Origin: DASUVM01 sp963704675
Lineage (GTDB): Bacteria; Patescibacteriota; Saccharimonadia; Saccharimonadales; Saccharimonadaceae
NCBI GenBank assembly: GCA_963704675.1
Contig: OY969928.1
Coordinates: 806,001 to 870,000, forward strand
Direction: 5' to 3'
Length of the DNA stretch: 64,000 bases
Shown: piece by piece, positions 1 to 9,361 of the stretch
Layout of the letters: each line of letters begins with the position of its first letter
Position numbering within the stretch: the first letter of the stretch is position 1
Program-made: the position numbers and the translations under genes
The notes under the pieces: model-generated
Told to the model about the DNA's origin: nothing
The model's input: the letters and a program-made list of their open reading frames with translations, nothing else
The model's database searches: none

Positions 1-714
1 GATAGCGACTGTGAAAGGACGATGTATAATCAGTATAAAGATACGCCAGTCGTTTCTATCAGTGATTCACAGAGACATATTTTGCCCAATATGAATTATC
101 TTGAGACCGTCTATCATGGTCTCCAGCTCGATGCATTTGTCTATAATCCTCAGCCGAAGGATTATTTTGCTTTTTTGGGGCGTTTATCGCCAGTTAAAGG
201 AGCGGCCGAAGCAGTGCAGGTTGCTTTAAAAGCTGGTGTTAAGCTTGTTATGGCTGCCAAAATTAATGATTGGGAGCGCGATTACGTTGAAAAGCACGTC
301 ATGCCCTATATTGATGGTAAGCAAATTATTTACCTTGGCGAGATTGGTCATGCGGCCAAGGTTGAGCTATTAAAAAACGCCAAGGCTGTTATCTCGCCAA
401 TTCAATGGGATGAACCATTCGGGCTCGTTAACGTCGAGGCAATGGCTTGCGGTACACCCATACTCTCAACACCTTATGGCTCGATACCTGAGCTCATTAT
501 TAATGGCAAGACTGGTTTTCTATGTAAAGATGTTAATGAGATGGTAGGACGAGTAAAGGTAGTCGATACGCTTAGTCGTGCTGCTTGCCGCGAACATGTT
601 GAAGAAAACTTTTCGGCCGAACGTATGGCAAAGCAATATCTGCGACTTTACCGAGCTGTTGCACGGCAATTTGCAGGCAAGCCGGTCATGAAGTTTAAAG
701 GTACACTCAGTTAA
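1..714 (+). CDS. Glycosyltransferase family 4, C-terminal part (5' end outside window)
   Basis: The reading frame is open from base 1, and an internal ATG at 22 is probably not the real start, because a GT4 enzyme is usually 350-400 residues and only about 237 are present. What is visible is the C-terminal GT-B half: the strand LGRLSPVKG followed by the nucleotide-sugar loop EPFGLVNVEAMACGTPI, which contains the E-x7-E pair that binds the donor in family 4. It would transfer a sugar from a nucleotide donor in the cytoplasm; donor and acceptor cannot be read from the sequence. The gene lies 19 bases before two glucosidase-like genes on the same strand and is probably co-transcribed with them, which suggests a role in making or turning over a glucoside or oligosaccharide. 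Confidence 0.85.
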   Translation, partial: DSDCERTMYNQYKDTPVVSISDSQRHILPNMNYLETVYHGLQLDAFVYNPQPKDYFAFLGRLSPVKGAAEAVQVALKAGVKLVMAAKINDWERDYVEKHVMPYIDGKQIIYLGEIGHAAKVELLKNAKAVISPIQWDEPFGLVNVEAMACGTPILSTPYGSIPELIINGKTGFLCKDVNEMVGRVKVVDTLSRAACREHVEENFSAERMAKQYLRLYRAVARQFAGKPVMKFKGTLS

Positions 715-733
715 TTCATCGAAGGAGTTTTAC

Positions 734-2188
734 GTGTCAGAACTAGCCACTCAACCGCTTGGAGAGCAACAAGCGGTTATAAGAAGATTTGCTGAGACTA
801 ATGATCCTGGAATACGACGAGAGATATTAAGCCCTCTCATTGCCCCAAATAATAGAGGATTTTTCACGAGTCTCGGACCGCTTTTTAGAGATGCCGTTTT
901 TGGCCGCGATTCAATTAAAATGGCGGAAGATATGCACGGTACCTTGCATGAACGTACTAAACCAGCCGAGCGTGCTGAAGTTGAACGATTAAGCCGAAAT
1001 GTCATTCTGACGCTCGCCGGTCTACAGGGGGTTAAAAGTGATTCTCAATTCAGTGAAGAACAGCCGGGTAAGATTCATCATGAATATCGTAACCGTTCAA
1101 TTGAAGGCCGCCAAAGCGATGAGGTTGTGCAGCATATCATTACGAAGTTGCAAGAAGAGCAGCACTGGATGCCTCCAGGCAGCGATGAAAATGAACTTTG
1201 TTATTACGGAAGCGCCGATTCAACGCCGCTTTACATTCGGCTAGTAAAAGATCACGTAGATCTTTTTGGTAACTCTATCCTTCACGAGCAGGTAGAAGGG
1301 CGCGATGGCGTACAAAAGAATATTGCGAATAGCATTGCTCGAGCAGCTGAATATTTGCATGATGAAGTTGGCCGCTCAGTAAGCGGTTTACTTGAATTTA
1401 AACGTACTAATCCCACTGGCTTACGCAGCCAATCATGGAAGGATTCACCAAATGCCTACCTGCACCTTGATGGTACGCAGGCGAATTATGACGGAGGTGT
1501 GGCTGCCATTGACGTACAGGGTTACGCGTACGATGCCCTCGTCGCTGCTGCGGAGTTATTGCCTTATCTTGATCAGGCAGAAGATTGGCGAGAGCGCGCT
1601 GGCGACCTGAAAGCTCGAACGCTCGAAAAGCTGTGGTTGCCTGATGCTCAATATTTTGCACAAGCCCTAGATTATGATGACAGTGGTCAGCCTCGTTTAA
1701 TCAAGACACTCGCTAGTGATGCTGCAGTAACACTCGCCACCGGATTACTCGAAGATGATCGTGAAAGGCGTATGCATATTATCGAACGAATGCAATCTGC
1801 CGAATTCCATACTCCTGCTGGGCCACGCTTGCGCTCACTCGGTCATATTGCTATTGAAGGTGGCGTTAACTATCACGGCAGTCTTGTAGTTTGGCCGAAG
1901 GAAGTAAGCGACTATGTCAAAGGTCTTGAACGGGGTGGAAGTGACCTTCTTGCCGTCGTCAATGGTAACGGAATAATCACTTCAAGTATTAATACAGGCG
2001 ATTTTCGCGAATATCTCGTTGTAGATAAACGAGGCAGAGTGCACTATAAATATGGCAGCGATGGTGATAGCGAGCACAACTTTGAAGGGTCTGGCGAAGC
2101 AGGCGATCCACAGAGCTGGCAGGGGTGGACGGTGACAGCTTTCTTGCGAGCAGTTAGTAAAAAGCATGCAGTGCTAAACAATGCATAG
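734..2188 (+). CDS. Amylo-alpha-1,6-glucosidase-like (alpha/alpha)6-barrel glycosidase, first copy
   Basis: A 484-residue protein starting at a GTG that is preceded by GAAGGAG with six bases of spacing. It resembles the C-terminal glucosidase half of glycogen-debranching enzymes (GDE_C type). Recognisable blocks are FGRDSI near residue 55, EEQPGKIHHEYR near 113, YYGSADSTPLY near 157, SWKDSPNAYLH near 234 and YHGSLVVWPKE near 378. No signal peptide is seen, so it should act in the cytoplasm. The family removes glucosyl units from alpha-glucans or glucosides. It overlaps the next gene, a clear paralogue, by 8 bases, and sits behind a glycosyltransferase. The exact substrate is unknown; the acidic catalytic residues cannot be assigned with certainty from the sequence alone. 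Confidence 0.8.
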   Translation: MSELATQPLGEQQAVIRRFAETNDPGIRREILSPLIAPNNRGFFTSLGPLFRDAVFGRDSIKMAEDMHGTLHERTKPAERAEVERLSRNVILTLAGLQGVKSDSQFSEEQPGKIHHEYRNRSIEGRQSDEVVQHIITKLQEEQHWMPPGSDENELCYYGSADSTPLYIRLVKDHVDLFGNSILHEQVEGRDGVQKNIANSIARAAEYLHDEVGRSVSGLLEFKRTNPTGLRSQSWKDSPNAYLHLDGTQANYDGGVAAIDVQGYAYDALVAAAELLPYLDQAEDWRERAGDLKARTLEKLWLPDAQYFAQALDYDDSGQPRLIKTLASDAAVTLATGLLEDDRERRMHIIERMQSAEFHTPAGPRLRSLGHIAIEGGVNYHGSLVVWPKEVSDYVKGLERGGSDLLAVVNGNGIITSSINTGDFREYLVVDKRGRVHYKYGSDGDSEHNFEGSGEAGDPQSWQGWTVTAFLRAVSKKHAVLNNA

Positions 2189-3599
2189 CCCTTCCCATTG
2201 GCAACAGCTACCACTTGAAAAACGTCAATTTTACTTAAGGCAAGCAACTTCCCTTGAGGCGGCTCAATCACTCATTAATTTTGTGCGAGCACCGAAGGGC
2301 TGGGGCGTTTATGCCAGCATAGGGCCAAATTATCAATATGCCATTTTTGGCCGGGATTCAATTGAGTTTGCTGAAGATATTTTGCCATATTTTCCTGAGC
2401 TTGCACGTGAGATTATTGGGGTTATGGCACGTTTGCAGGGGCGGATAATCAATGCTATTACCGAAGAAGAACCTGGCAAGATTCACCACGAATATCGCGC
2501 GCGGCATTTTAATGAGCAACCTATACCCGAGGAATCGGTGAATGTCCTCGAGCATTTACTTGCGAGCTGGGGCCCGGCAGGAGCAGCAGATTTACGCTAC
2601 TATGGTTCAGCTGACGCAACACCACTTTTTGTTCGTCTGGTTGAGGCCTATGTAGAACGTTATGGTCCGGCTATCCTCTCTGATATAGTCACTCATTACT
2701 CGGGTGAAAGAGTTGCTATAAAAGAGGCTACGATGTTGGCAGTTGAGTGGATTATTGCCAAGATTGAAACCTCGGCGTGGGATCTACTGGAATTTAAGCG
2801 GCTTAACCCGCGAGGATTGCCATATCAAGCCTGGAAGGATTCCGAAACAGCTTTTTTGCACCAAGATGGTACGCCCGCTAACGCCGACGGGGGTATTGCG
2901 TCACTCGAAGTGCAAGGATTTGCCTATGATGCCCTGCGTGCGGGTTGCCGGCTCTTCGAATACGATGCTGGTCGAGAGGACTACATATTTTCACTAGCTC
3001 ATAAACTTGCTCGTACAACCGTACAGCGCCTCTGGATGCCAGATAAGCAGTTTTTTGCCATGGGTCTTGACAGAGATGATAAAAAGCACACTCGTCAAAT
3101 TCAAACCTTAACCTCAAATGCCGGCTTACTTTTACAAACAAACTTACTGGGGGCGCTTGACGATGAGCAGGCTCGAACATACGTGCAAGCAATTGTGCAC
3201 TACTTAATGAATGAGCGTGAATTCTTAACACCGAGCGGGATCCGCTGCCGCTCGCTGCGCCACGCTCATTTACTGACATTTGCTGATTATCATGGCAGTC
3301 TAGTGACATGGCCGAAAGACACGGCCAATATTGCCGAAGGCCTGCGCCGGTGGGGGTTTGAGGTTGAGGCGCGCGAGCTTGAAAAGCGAATGCTTGAAAG
3401 TATTATGACTGCAGGTGAACCGTACGAGTTCTTCTATGTCGATAAAGAGAATCACGCTAAACTGCACTATCGAAGTGAGTATCAAAGTGAACCAAAGTTT
3501 CACGAGTCCGGTAAAGCTAATACACCTGAGCCAATGCAAGCTTGGTCGCTAGCTTGTTTCTTAAAAGTGATGCTTAGGTTTCAACAAGAATTAACCTGA
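2181..3599 (+). CDS. Amylo-alpha-1,6-glucosidase-like (alpha/alpha)6-barrel glycosidase, second copy
   Basis: A 472-residue paralogue of the preceding protein, sharing the same ordered blocks: FGRDSIEFAEDI, EEEPGKIHHEYRARH, YYGSADATPLF, AWKDSETAFLHQDG, EVQGFAYDALRAG and DYHGSLVTWPKD. It starts with an ATG inside the 3' end of the upstream gene (8-base overlap), so the two are translationally coupled. The pair looks like an old tandem duplication, since identity is moderate and the blocks have diverged. The two might form a heteromer or act on different glucosides. The stop codon TGA (3597-3599) lies inside the left arm of the foldback repeat at 3591-3731, so the last three codons are part of a perfect inverted repeat. 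Confidence 0.8.
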   Translation: MHSPSHWQQLPLEKRQFYLRQATSLEAAQSLINFVRAPKGWGVYASIGPNYQYAIFGRDSIEFAEDILPYFPELAREIIGVMARLQGRIINAITEEEPGKIHHEYRARHFNEQPIPEESVNVLEHLLASWGPAGAADLRYYGSADATPLFVRLVEAYVERYGPAILSDIVTHYSGERVAIKEATMLAVEWIIAKIETSAWDLLEFKRLNPRGLPYQAWKDSETAFLHQDGTPANADGGIASLEVQGFAYDALRAGCRLFEYDAGREDYIFSLAHKLARTTVQRLWMPDKQFFAMGLDRDDKKHTRQIQTLTSNAGLLLQTNLLGALDDEQARTYVQAIVHYLMNEREFLTPSGIRCRSLRHAHLLTFADYHGSLVTWPKDTANIAEGLRRWGFEVEARELEKRMLESIMTAGEPYEFFYVDKENHAKLHYRSEYQSEPKFHESGKANTPEPMQAWSLACFLKVMLRFQQELT

Positions 3600-3731
3600 A
3601 CCCGATATCCCTCCCAGAGACCACTCTTTTTACATTAAGCTCCGCCGGAGCTTAATGTAAGCGTTGGGCTGAAATCGGTTAGTTAAACCGGTTTCACACG
3701 ATCTCTGGGAGGGATATCGGGTTCAGGTTAA
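3591..3731 (+). repeat. Foldback repeat element, copy A (three-way-junction type)
   Basis: Outer arms 3591-3620 and 3702-3731 are perfectly complementary over 30 bp. Inside lies a core of about 81 bases: ccactct, then a 14-bp hairpin (TTACATTAAGCTCC, loop gcc, and its complement), then gcgttgggct, then a second hairpin (GAAATCGGTT, loop, AACCGGTTTC), then cacacga. The core is shared with the copies at 26886-27022 and 34186-34321, but the outer arms are not. The left arm contains the last codons and stop of the upstream glycosidase. No reading frame and no terminal T-run are present. See the findings for the family comparison. Confidence 0.9.
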
Positions 3732-3774
3732 GCTGATTTTGCAAACCGTAAGCATTTCGTGCATACTTGAACAT

Positions 3775-4164
3775 ATGAAACACAATAAAGAGAACAAACG
3801 TTTTACGGTGCTTGGTGTCTTAGTGCTTGTCCTTTTAGCTCTTTTAGGCCTTGCTGCCATGGGTATTGTTTTGCATAAACAAGATTTAAAAAATAATTGG
3901 AAAACAGAAAATATTATCACCCTTGAGGGTGAGATGGCTTGTTTGCCGCATAAAAATGTCGACCCAGGCCAACCTCAGACATTAGAGTGTGCAACAGGGG
4001 TTAAGGTGAATGATGTTTATTATGCTTTAAAATATGAGGACGGCAGCTCGCCACAGGTTATAGACGGAAAGGTCTCTGTGACAGGTGTTTACAATTCGCC
4101 AATGAGTAATGAGCGCTACGATATAGCCGGTACGCTCGATGTTAAAGCAATAACTAAAAAATAA
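3775..4164 (+). CDS. Small membrane-anchored protein of unknown function
   Basis: About 129 residues from the ATG at 3775; an upstream TTG at 3739 is in frame but less likely, because a -10-like box CATACT lies only seven bases before the ATG, giving an essentially leaderless message. Residues about 10-32 form one strongly hydrophobic helix preceded by basic residues (KHNKENKR), so the rest, about 95 residues, should lie outside the cell. The external part carries two cysteines (MACLP and LECATG) that could form a disulfide, and a strand-rich composition. I do not recognise a family. It converges with ddl, the two stops touching at 4164/4165. Confidence 0.6.
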   Translation: MKHNKENKRFTVLGVLVLVLLALLGLAAMGIVLHKQDLKNNWKTENIITLEGEMACLPHKNVDPGQPQTLECATGVKVNDVYYALKYEDGSSPQVIDGKVSVTGVYNSPMSNERYDIAGTLDVKAITKK

Positions 4165-5061
4165 TTATTCGCTGACAGCTAAGTTAATAAGCTGCTCTAA
4201 GAGTTGTTCCATGCTCATGCCTGCAGCCGCTGCAGCCTTCGGTAATAGGCTTGTTTCTGTTAAGCCTGGCAAGGTGTTAATTTCAAGTGCGTATATTTCA
4301 CCATGTTTTGAGAGAATCATATCTGTTCGAGATAAGTGACGAGCACCTAGCATGGCATGTGCAAGCTCGGCAATCGATTGAGCTTGTTCTTGCATTGTTA
4401 TATCAACGTGCTGAGGTGGGCATAGCTCCTCAGTTTGGTTGTTGTATTTATTCTCATAATCGAATTCTTGACCTTTTGGCGGCACAATTTCAATAACTGG
4501 TAATGCCTCATTGCCGATAATTGCAACAGTTAATTCGATGCCGTCAATTAATTCTTCAAGCACCATGCTATCGTAACGGTCAAAAACTGACATATCGATG
4601 GTCGTTGCACTGCCAGTACGCGCAATAATGGCATCTATACTTGAGCCGCCAAAACGGGGTTTCAAGACATAGGGGTGCTGCGCGAGGGGTGAAGTAATGA
4701 AGCTACTAGCAGTTACTTCTTGCCACTTCGGTGTGTTTATGCCGTTAGCCTCAAACGCTTGTTTAGTGGCGATTTTATCAAAACAGCGTTTTGAGGCCTC
4801 GGCGCCGGAGCCAATATAACGAACACTGTAAGAGTCAAGAAAGGCTTGTATGACACCATCTTCACCACCAGCACCATGGAGGGCGGGGAATACAAGATCG
4901 GTGTGTGGTAATAATCGTACTATGCCGTCGAGCCCATCAGCAGGATCATAAATAGTTGTCGAGTGTCCAAGATTATGGAGTGCACGGATAACGGCGGCCC
5001 CTGAGCGTAGCGAAACCTCACGCTCGCTACTGGTGCCGCCCTGCAAAACGAGAATATTCAT
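4165..5061 (-). CDS. ddl: D-alanine--D-alanine ligase
   Basis: About 299 residues from the ATG at 5061 (a second ATG at 5067 is equally possible), close to the usual 300-310. The ATP-grasp ligase joins two D-alanines for the peptidoglycan stem peptide in the cytoplasm. Diagnostic segments: the N-terminal VLQGGTSSEREVSLRSG, LVFPALHGAGGEDG, the ATP-binding LKPRFGGSSIDA, the metal-binding end region ALEINTLPGLTETSLLPKAA. Its product feeds MurF, which is not in the window; murC is at 50143-51405. It is transcribed away from the flippase at 5130, and the two start regions are only about 70 bases apart, so they share a divergent promoter region. The longer frame up to 5109 has no supporting ribosome site. 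Confidence 0.93.
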   Translation of the reverse strand: MNILVLQGGTSSEREVSLRSGAAVIRALHNLGHSTTIYDPADGLDGIVRLLPHTDLVFPALHGAGGEDGVIQAFLDSYSVRYIGSGAEASKRCFDKIATKQAFEANGINTPKWQEVTASSFITSPLAQHPYVLKPRFGGSSIDAIIARTGSATTIDMSVFDRYDSMVLEELIDGIELTVAIIGNEALPVIEIVPPKGQEFDYENKYNNQTEELCPPQHVDITMQEQAQSIAELAHAMLGARHLSRTDMILSKHGEIYALEINTLPGLTETSLLPKAAAAAGMSMEQLLEQLINLAVSE

Positions 5062-5129
5062 GCGCATATTGTACGCTAGTTTTGAGCGTATGTCATAATA
5101 AGACCGCACTTAATGCGAGGAGGCCGTTT

Positions 5130-6455
5130 TTGATACAGCGAATTGTCATGCTCATGAAAAATAGTATGTTTTTGCGGCACAACGCAATTTTTTTCATAGG
5201 CTCATTAAGTGTTGGTGCGCTTAACTATCTCTATTATCCAGTTATTGGTCGGCTATTGCAGCCTGAAGCGTTTGGTGAAGTTCAGGCTCTTGTTTCGCTC
5301 TTTTTGCAGCTCACTATCTTTTTAAACGTCTTTAGTATGATCACTATTTCAATCATTGCTAATTATAAAGATCGTAAAGAAGCTCACGCCGTTGTTTTTG
5401 AACTTGAAAAGCTCGCCCTGTTTGTGAGTATTGTTGCTTTATTGCTGGTAGCTCTGAGTAGTGAACCCTTGAAGCAAGCATTTCGTTTTGGGTCAGGTTT
5501 GCCATTTATTTTGATTGCACTTGCTGTTGTTGTTGGTGTGCCTTTGACGTTTCGCAGTGCCTATCTAAGGGCTATTAAAAAATTCGGAGAGACTTCAATT
5601 GCGAATATCATAGCCGCTGCAGGCAAGCTTGTGCTCTCTGTGGCACTTATATTCCTAGGTTTTAGCACTGCTGGTGCAATTGGCGGTATCATTGCAGCGC
5701 AAGCAGTGGCGTTATTTTACGCTGCTTACAAAGCAAGACAAGGCGGGTTAAAAAACGAAACTGGCCGTTACTTTCGCTTACCGAATTTGGAGCGGTTAAT
5801 GCCCGAGCTGAGATACGCTGCACTGGTATTTATTGGCTCATTTGTTATAACTATGCTTTTTAGTGTTGATGCACTTGTCGTGAAGTATTTATTTGATGCT
5901 GAAACAGCCGGTCTTTATGCTGGTATTGCGACTGTAGCACGTATTATCTATTTTTTAACAGCCTCAATCGTGCAAGTTTTACTACCATCCGTCAGTTTGC
6001 AGCAATCTTCACAACAAAATCAAGCCGTGTTGTTTAAATCACTTATTCTTGTTTTTGCAATAGGGGTGCCTACGCTGTTAGTGTGTATGATTTTCCCTAA
6101 TTTTGTTGTTGGACATTTGATGGGTTCAAACTATTTAGCATTTGCCAATCTACTACCTCTGTTAAGTTTAGCTATATTTATCATCTCTGTTGTTAACTTG
6201 CTGGTGATGTATTTTATTGCCTTACACAGGCGCGGCGTTGCCATAGTTGCTATAATAGGGGCTGTTGTGACGCTTGGACTCATGGTGGTTAATCATGCAG
6301 ATGTTCAGGCGATCGTCAACGACCTGCTGTTTGGCAGTTTGACAATGATGCTCGTGCTTAGTGCATGGCTAATGCTTACCAAACCTAATAGGAAGCGTAA
6401 ACGAACGACCAGTGACACAGAAGCAGCTCATATCGATAATAGTTCCCGTACATAA
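5130..6455 (+). CDS. Polysaccharide flippase (Wzx/MATE-like, MOP superfamily)
   Basis: I place the start at TTG 5130, because GAGGAGG at 5117-5123 lies six bases upstream; this gives about 441 residues. The protein is almost entirely hydrophobic with roughly 12-14 predicted membrane helices, begins with the family's LRHNAIFFIGSLSVGALNYLYYPVIGRLL, and ends in a basic tail (KPNRKRKR). Members of this family flip undecaprenyl-linked oligosaccharides across the cytoplasmic membrane. It heads a long same-strand cluster of glycosyltransferases, which fits that role. The next gene starts inside its last 44 bases. Confidence 0.87.
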   Translation: MIQRIVMLMKNSMFLRHNAIFFIGSLSVGALNYLYYPVIGRLLQPEAFGEVQALVSLFLQLTIFLNVFSMITISIIANYKDRKEAHAVVFELEKLALFVSIVALLLVALSSEPLKQAFRFGSGLPFILIALAVVVGVPLTFRSAYLRAIKKFGETSIANIIAAAGKLVLSVALIFLGFSTAGAIGGIIAAQAVALFYAAYKARQGGLKNETGRYFRLPNLERLMPELRYAALVFIGSFVITMLFSVDALVVKYLFDAETAGLYAGIATVARIIYFLTASIVQVLLPSVSLQQSSQQNQAVLFKSLILVFAIGVPTLLVCMIFPNFVVGHLMGSNYLAFANLLPLLSLAIFIISVVNLLVMYFIALHRRGVAIVAIIGAVVTLGLMVVNHADVQAIVNDLLFGSLTMMLVLSAWLMLTKPNRKRKRTTSDTEAAHIDNSSRT

Positions 6456-7404
6456 TGAATCACTGAACGTCCCTGTCTTACATGAGGCGATCAAAGAGCG
6501 ATTCAAATCTTTGCCATATACATATGAATTGATTTTTGTTGATGATGGCAGTCGTGATAATTCTGTTGAAACGATACAAATACTCATGGCAGCTAATAAA
6601 CGTACACGTTTGTTAGAATTTGCCCGTCAATTCGGCAAAGAAGCAGCCGTTTCGGCCGGGCTTCATGCTGCAAGAGGCGAAGCCGCGATTATTATGGATG
6701 CTGATATGCAACATCCACCTGAGCTCATCAAAGAATTTCTTAATCGATGGCAACGTGGTGCTGAAGTAGTAGTTGGACTTCGAAAATATAGTAATCAAGA
6801 GAGTTTATTCAAGCGCTTTTCTTCAAAATTATTTTATAAAATTATGGGCAAAGTGAGCGACACAAAAATTATTCCAAATGCTACCGACTATCGCTTGCTT
6901 GATCGAAGCGCCATTGAAGCTTTTAAGCAAATGACTGAACGCAATCGTATAACTCGCGGGTTAATCGATTGGCTTGGCTTTAGCCGCGACTATATTAAAT
7001 TTGACGCAGCACCGCGACTGCACGGCCAAGCTGCGTATAGTTATAAAAAGTTATTCCGTTTGGCGATGCATAGCTTCACGGCCCACAGCTTTTTACCTCT
7101 CAAGCTAGCTGGGTATCTCGGCATTCTCATTTTGCTCATTTCGGGTCCGTTGGGCGTCTATATCTTTCTGGATAAGTATATTTTGCATAATATGAGTGGC
7201 TTTAACTTCAGCGGCACAGCCTTATTGGCCGTTATTCTATTGTTCTTGGTTGGTATTATTCTTTCGTGCCTTGGGCTTGTCTCAATGTATATCGCTCGCA
7301 TTCACGACGAAGTTATGAATCGTCCCCTCTATGTCATTAAACCCGAAGAAAGTGCCGAAACAGTTGCTGAAAAAATAAATGACGACGAGGCGAGCCCGGC
7401 ATGA
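6412..7404 (+). CDS. Glycosyltransferase family 2, polyprenyl-phosphate sugar transferase type (DPM1/GtrB-like)
   Basis: A 330-residue protein starting at GTG 6412 inside the upstream gene. The N-terminal GT-A domain shows SIIVPVHNES, FVDDGSRDNS (first aspartates) and IIMDADMQHPPE (the DxD metal and nucleotide site). A long amphipathic stretch is followed by two membrane helices at about residues 230-255 and 265-295, as in enzymes that load a sugar onto undecaprenyl phosphate. Acceptor recognition is inferred from this architecture. It overlaps the next gene by ATGA (7401-7404), so it is coupled to it in the polysaccharide operon. Confidence 0.88.
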   Translation: MTQKQLISIIVPVHNESLNVPVLHEAIKERFKSLPYTYELIFVDDGSRDNSVETIQILMAANKRTRLLEFARQFGKEAAVSAGLHAARGEAAIIMDADMQHPPELIKEFLNRWQRGAEVVVGLRKYSNQESLFKRFSSKLFYKIMGKVSDTKIIPNATDYRLLDRSAIEAFKQMTERNRITRGLIDWLGFSRDYIKFDAAPRLHGQAAYSYKKLFRLAMHSFTAHSFLPLKLAGYLGILILLISGPLGVYIFLDKYILHNMSGFNFSGTALLAVILLFLVGIILSCLGLVSMYIARIHDEVMNRPLYVIKPEESAETVAEKINDDEASPA

Positions 7405-8522
7405 AATTCTTATGGCTTTCGTGGAAAGACATTCGACACCCCGAAGCCGGTGGTGCCGAGAAGGTTATGCATGAGCTCTCGGTGCGTCTTATTGCCGAAG
7501 GGCATAACGTTACTATATTGACAGTGGGGTACCCCGGAGCAACGAAGCATGATGAAATTGATGGCGTGAGAGTTATCCGAGTGGGTGCTAATCGTTACCT
7601 TCATCCATTTCAGGCTTTGTGGTATTATTTACGCCATTTGCGTCATAAATTCGATGTGATTATTGAGGTGGTGAATACGGCACCTTATTTTGGCGTTTTT
7701 TTCAAAGGACGGGCGAGGTCAGTGTTACTTTATCATCAGTTGGCACGCGAAATTTGGTTTTCTGAAACCTCGTTCCCGCTTAACTACATTGGTTATTATT
7801 TACTTGAACCTGGCGCTACCGCCTTACTTGGCAAGTCACGTGCCACCGTCGTCACGGTATCAAAGAGTACCAAGCAAGATTTACTTCGCTATGGCTTTAA
7901 AAATACCGGCATGCACCTCATTTCTGAAGGTACACATATACCACCCGTTGAATCGTTGACGACTGCAAATAGAAGTAAGTTTGAAATACCAACGGTGCTA
8001 AGTTTCGGAGCAATTAGAAGTATGAAACGAACGCTCGATCAAGTAAAAGCATTTGAAATTGCCAAGGAAACTATACCTGAGCTGCGGCTAAAAATTGCCG
8101 GTAATGATAGGGGTGATTATGCTGATCAAGTTAAGTCTTATATTCAAAAAAGCAAATTTAAAAGTAGCGTTGAAGTACTTGGTCGAGTGAGTGATGAGCA
8201 AAAACTTGAGCTCATGCGCAAAGTATCATGTATTGTCGTTACTTCAGTGAAAGAAGGTTGGGGGTTGATCGTGACTGAGGCAAATAGCCAGGGTACACCG
8301 GCTATTGTATATGATGTAGACGGTTTGCGTGATGCGGTGAAAGATGAATATTCTGGCCGGGTCACGAAGCCAACACCCGAAGCGCTTGCCGCTGGTATTG
8401 CTGAAGTTTTACAAGATGCAGCGCAATACCGCAGGTTTCAAACAAATGCTTATGAGTGGAGTAAAACCATCACCTTTGATCAAAGCTATCAAGATTTTAA
8501 AAAAGCATTGGAGATTGCATGA
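7401..8522 (+). CDS. Glycosyltransferase family 4
   Basis: A full-length 373-residue GT-B enzyme. The N-terminal domain carries the glycine-rich acceptor loop PEAGGAEKVMHELS; the C-terminal domain carries VLSFGAIRSMKR and the donor-binding EGWGLIVTEANSQGTPAI with its E-x7-E spacing. It should add a sugar to a lipid-linked intermediate on the cytoplasmic face of the membrane. It overlaps both neighbours by four bases (ATGA), giving translational coupling through the operon. The sugar used cannot be told from sequence. Confidence 0.88.
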   Translation: MKFLWLSWKDIRHPEAGGAEKVMHELSVRLIAEGHNVTILTVGYPGATKHDEIDGVRVIRVGANRYLHPFQALWYYLRHLRHKFDVIIEVVNTAPYFGVFFKGRARSVLLYHQLAREIWFSETSFPLNYIGYYLLEPGATALLGKSRATVVTVSKSTKQDLLRYGFKNTGMHLISEGTHIPPVESLTTANRSKFEIPTVLSFGAIRSMKRTLDQVKAFEIAKETIPELRLKIAGNDRGDYADQVKSYIQKSKFKSSVEVLGRVSDEQKLELMRKVSCIVVTSVKEGWGLIVTEANSQGTPAIVYDVDGLRDAVKDEYSGRVTKPTPEALAAGIAEVLQDAAQYRRFQTNAYEWSKTITFDQSYQDFKKALEIA

Positions 8523-9361
8523 ATCGTTCGCTCGTTTCAGTTATTGTCACAACGCTTAATAGTTCGGCGACATTAGAAAACTGCTTGAAGTCAATTGCTA
8601 GGCAAAGCTATAAAAATATTGAGCTGATTGTCATTGATAATTACTCAACCGATAATACTGTTGAGATTTCTAAAAAATATACTAAAAATGTCTGGATTGA
8701 GGGGCCGGAGCGTTCAGTGCAACGCAATAATGGCGTCAAGAAAGCCAAGGGTGAATATATTGTTATTATTGATTCTGATATGGAACTAAACCCACAGGTT
8801 ATTGAACACGCAGTCGAGAAGGCCGAAGAAGACGGGGCTGTTCAGGGAATTGTGATTCCAGAAGAATCATTTGGCAAAGGTTTTTGGGCAGCTTGCAAAC
8901 AACTCGAACGTTCATATTATGTTGGCATTTCGTGGATGGAAGCTGCGCGATTCTTTAAAAAACGCGCTTTTGAGCGTGTTGGCGGCTACAACGAAACAAT
9001 GGTAAGTGGCGAGGATTGGGATTTGTCGCAACGGGTTGAAGCGCTTGGCCGGTTAGATAGGATTGACGATTTTATTCTTCACAATGAGGGCAGGCTATCA
9101 CTTCTCAGAACTCTTAAAAAGAAGTTTTATTACGCTCAAAAGTTCGCGCAATATATGGATCAAACAACAAGTATAAACGTGCAGTCCCAAGCTGGTATCG
9201 CCTCGCGGTACAAGCTATTTTTTAATGAGCCGAAAAAGATTGCTCAGTCACCTCATAGATGGCTTGGTATGATATTCATGAAGACAGCAGAGTTTGGGTT
9301 CGGTGGCCTCGGCTATATTGCGACACGCTTAAAAAGACGAAAGGCGGCAGATGAAGGTTAA
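8519..9361 (+). CDS. Glycosyltransferase family 2
   Basis: A 280-residue GT-A enzyme: VSVIVTTLNSSATLENCLKS at the N-terminus, the nucleotide site VIDNYSTDNT, the DxD motif IDSDMEL near residue 92 and the catalytic-base region SGEDWDLSQR near 163. Unlike the family-2 enzyme at 6412 it has no C-terminal membrane pair, so it is probably a soluble or peripheral transferase that extends a chain. It overlaps the upstream gene by ATGA and the downstream gene by 11 bases. Confidence 0.87.
   Translation: MNRSLVSVIVTTLNSSATLENCLKSIARQSYKNIELIVIDNYSTDNTVEISKKYTKNVWIEGPERSVQRNNGVKKAKGEYIVIIDSDMELNPQVIEHAVEKAEEDGAVQGIVIPEESFGKGFWAACKQLERSYYVGISWMEAARFFKKRAFERVGGYNETMVSGEDWDLSQRVEALGRLDRIDDFILHNEGRLSLLRTLKKKFYYAQKFAQYMDQTTSINVQSQAGIASRYKLFFNEPKKIAQSPHRWLGMIFMKTAEFGFGGLGYIATRLKRRKAADEG

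Noticed and set aside
3661..3667. GTTGGGC in the foldback cores fits the integron attC core GTTRRRY
   Set aside because: Each element has only one such word and no matching RYYYAAC partner in attC geometry; the outer arms are unrelated between copies, and no integron integrase is present.
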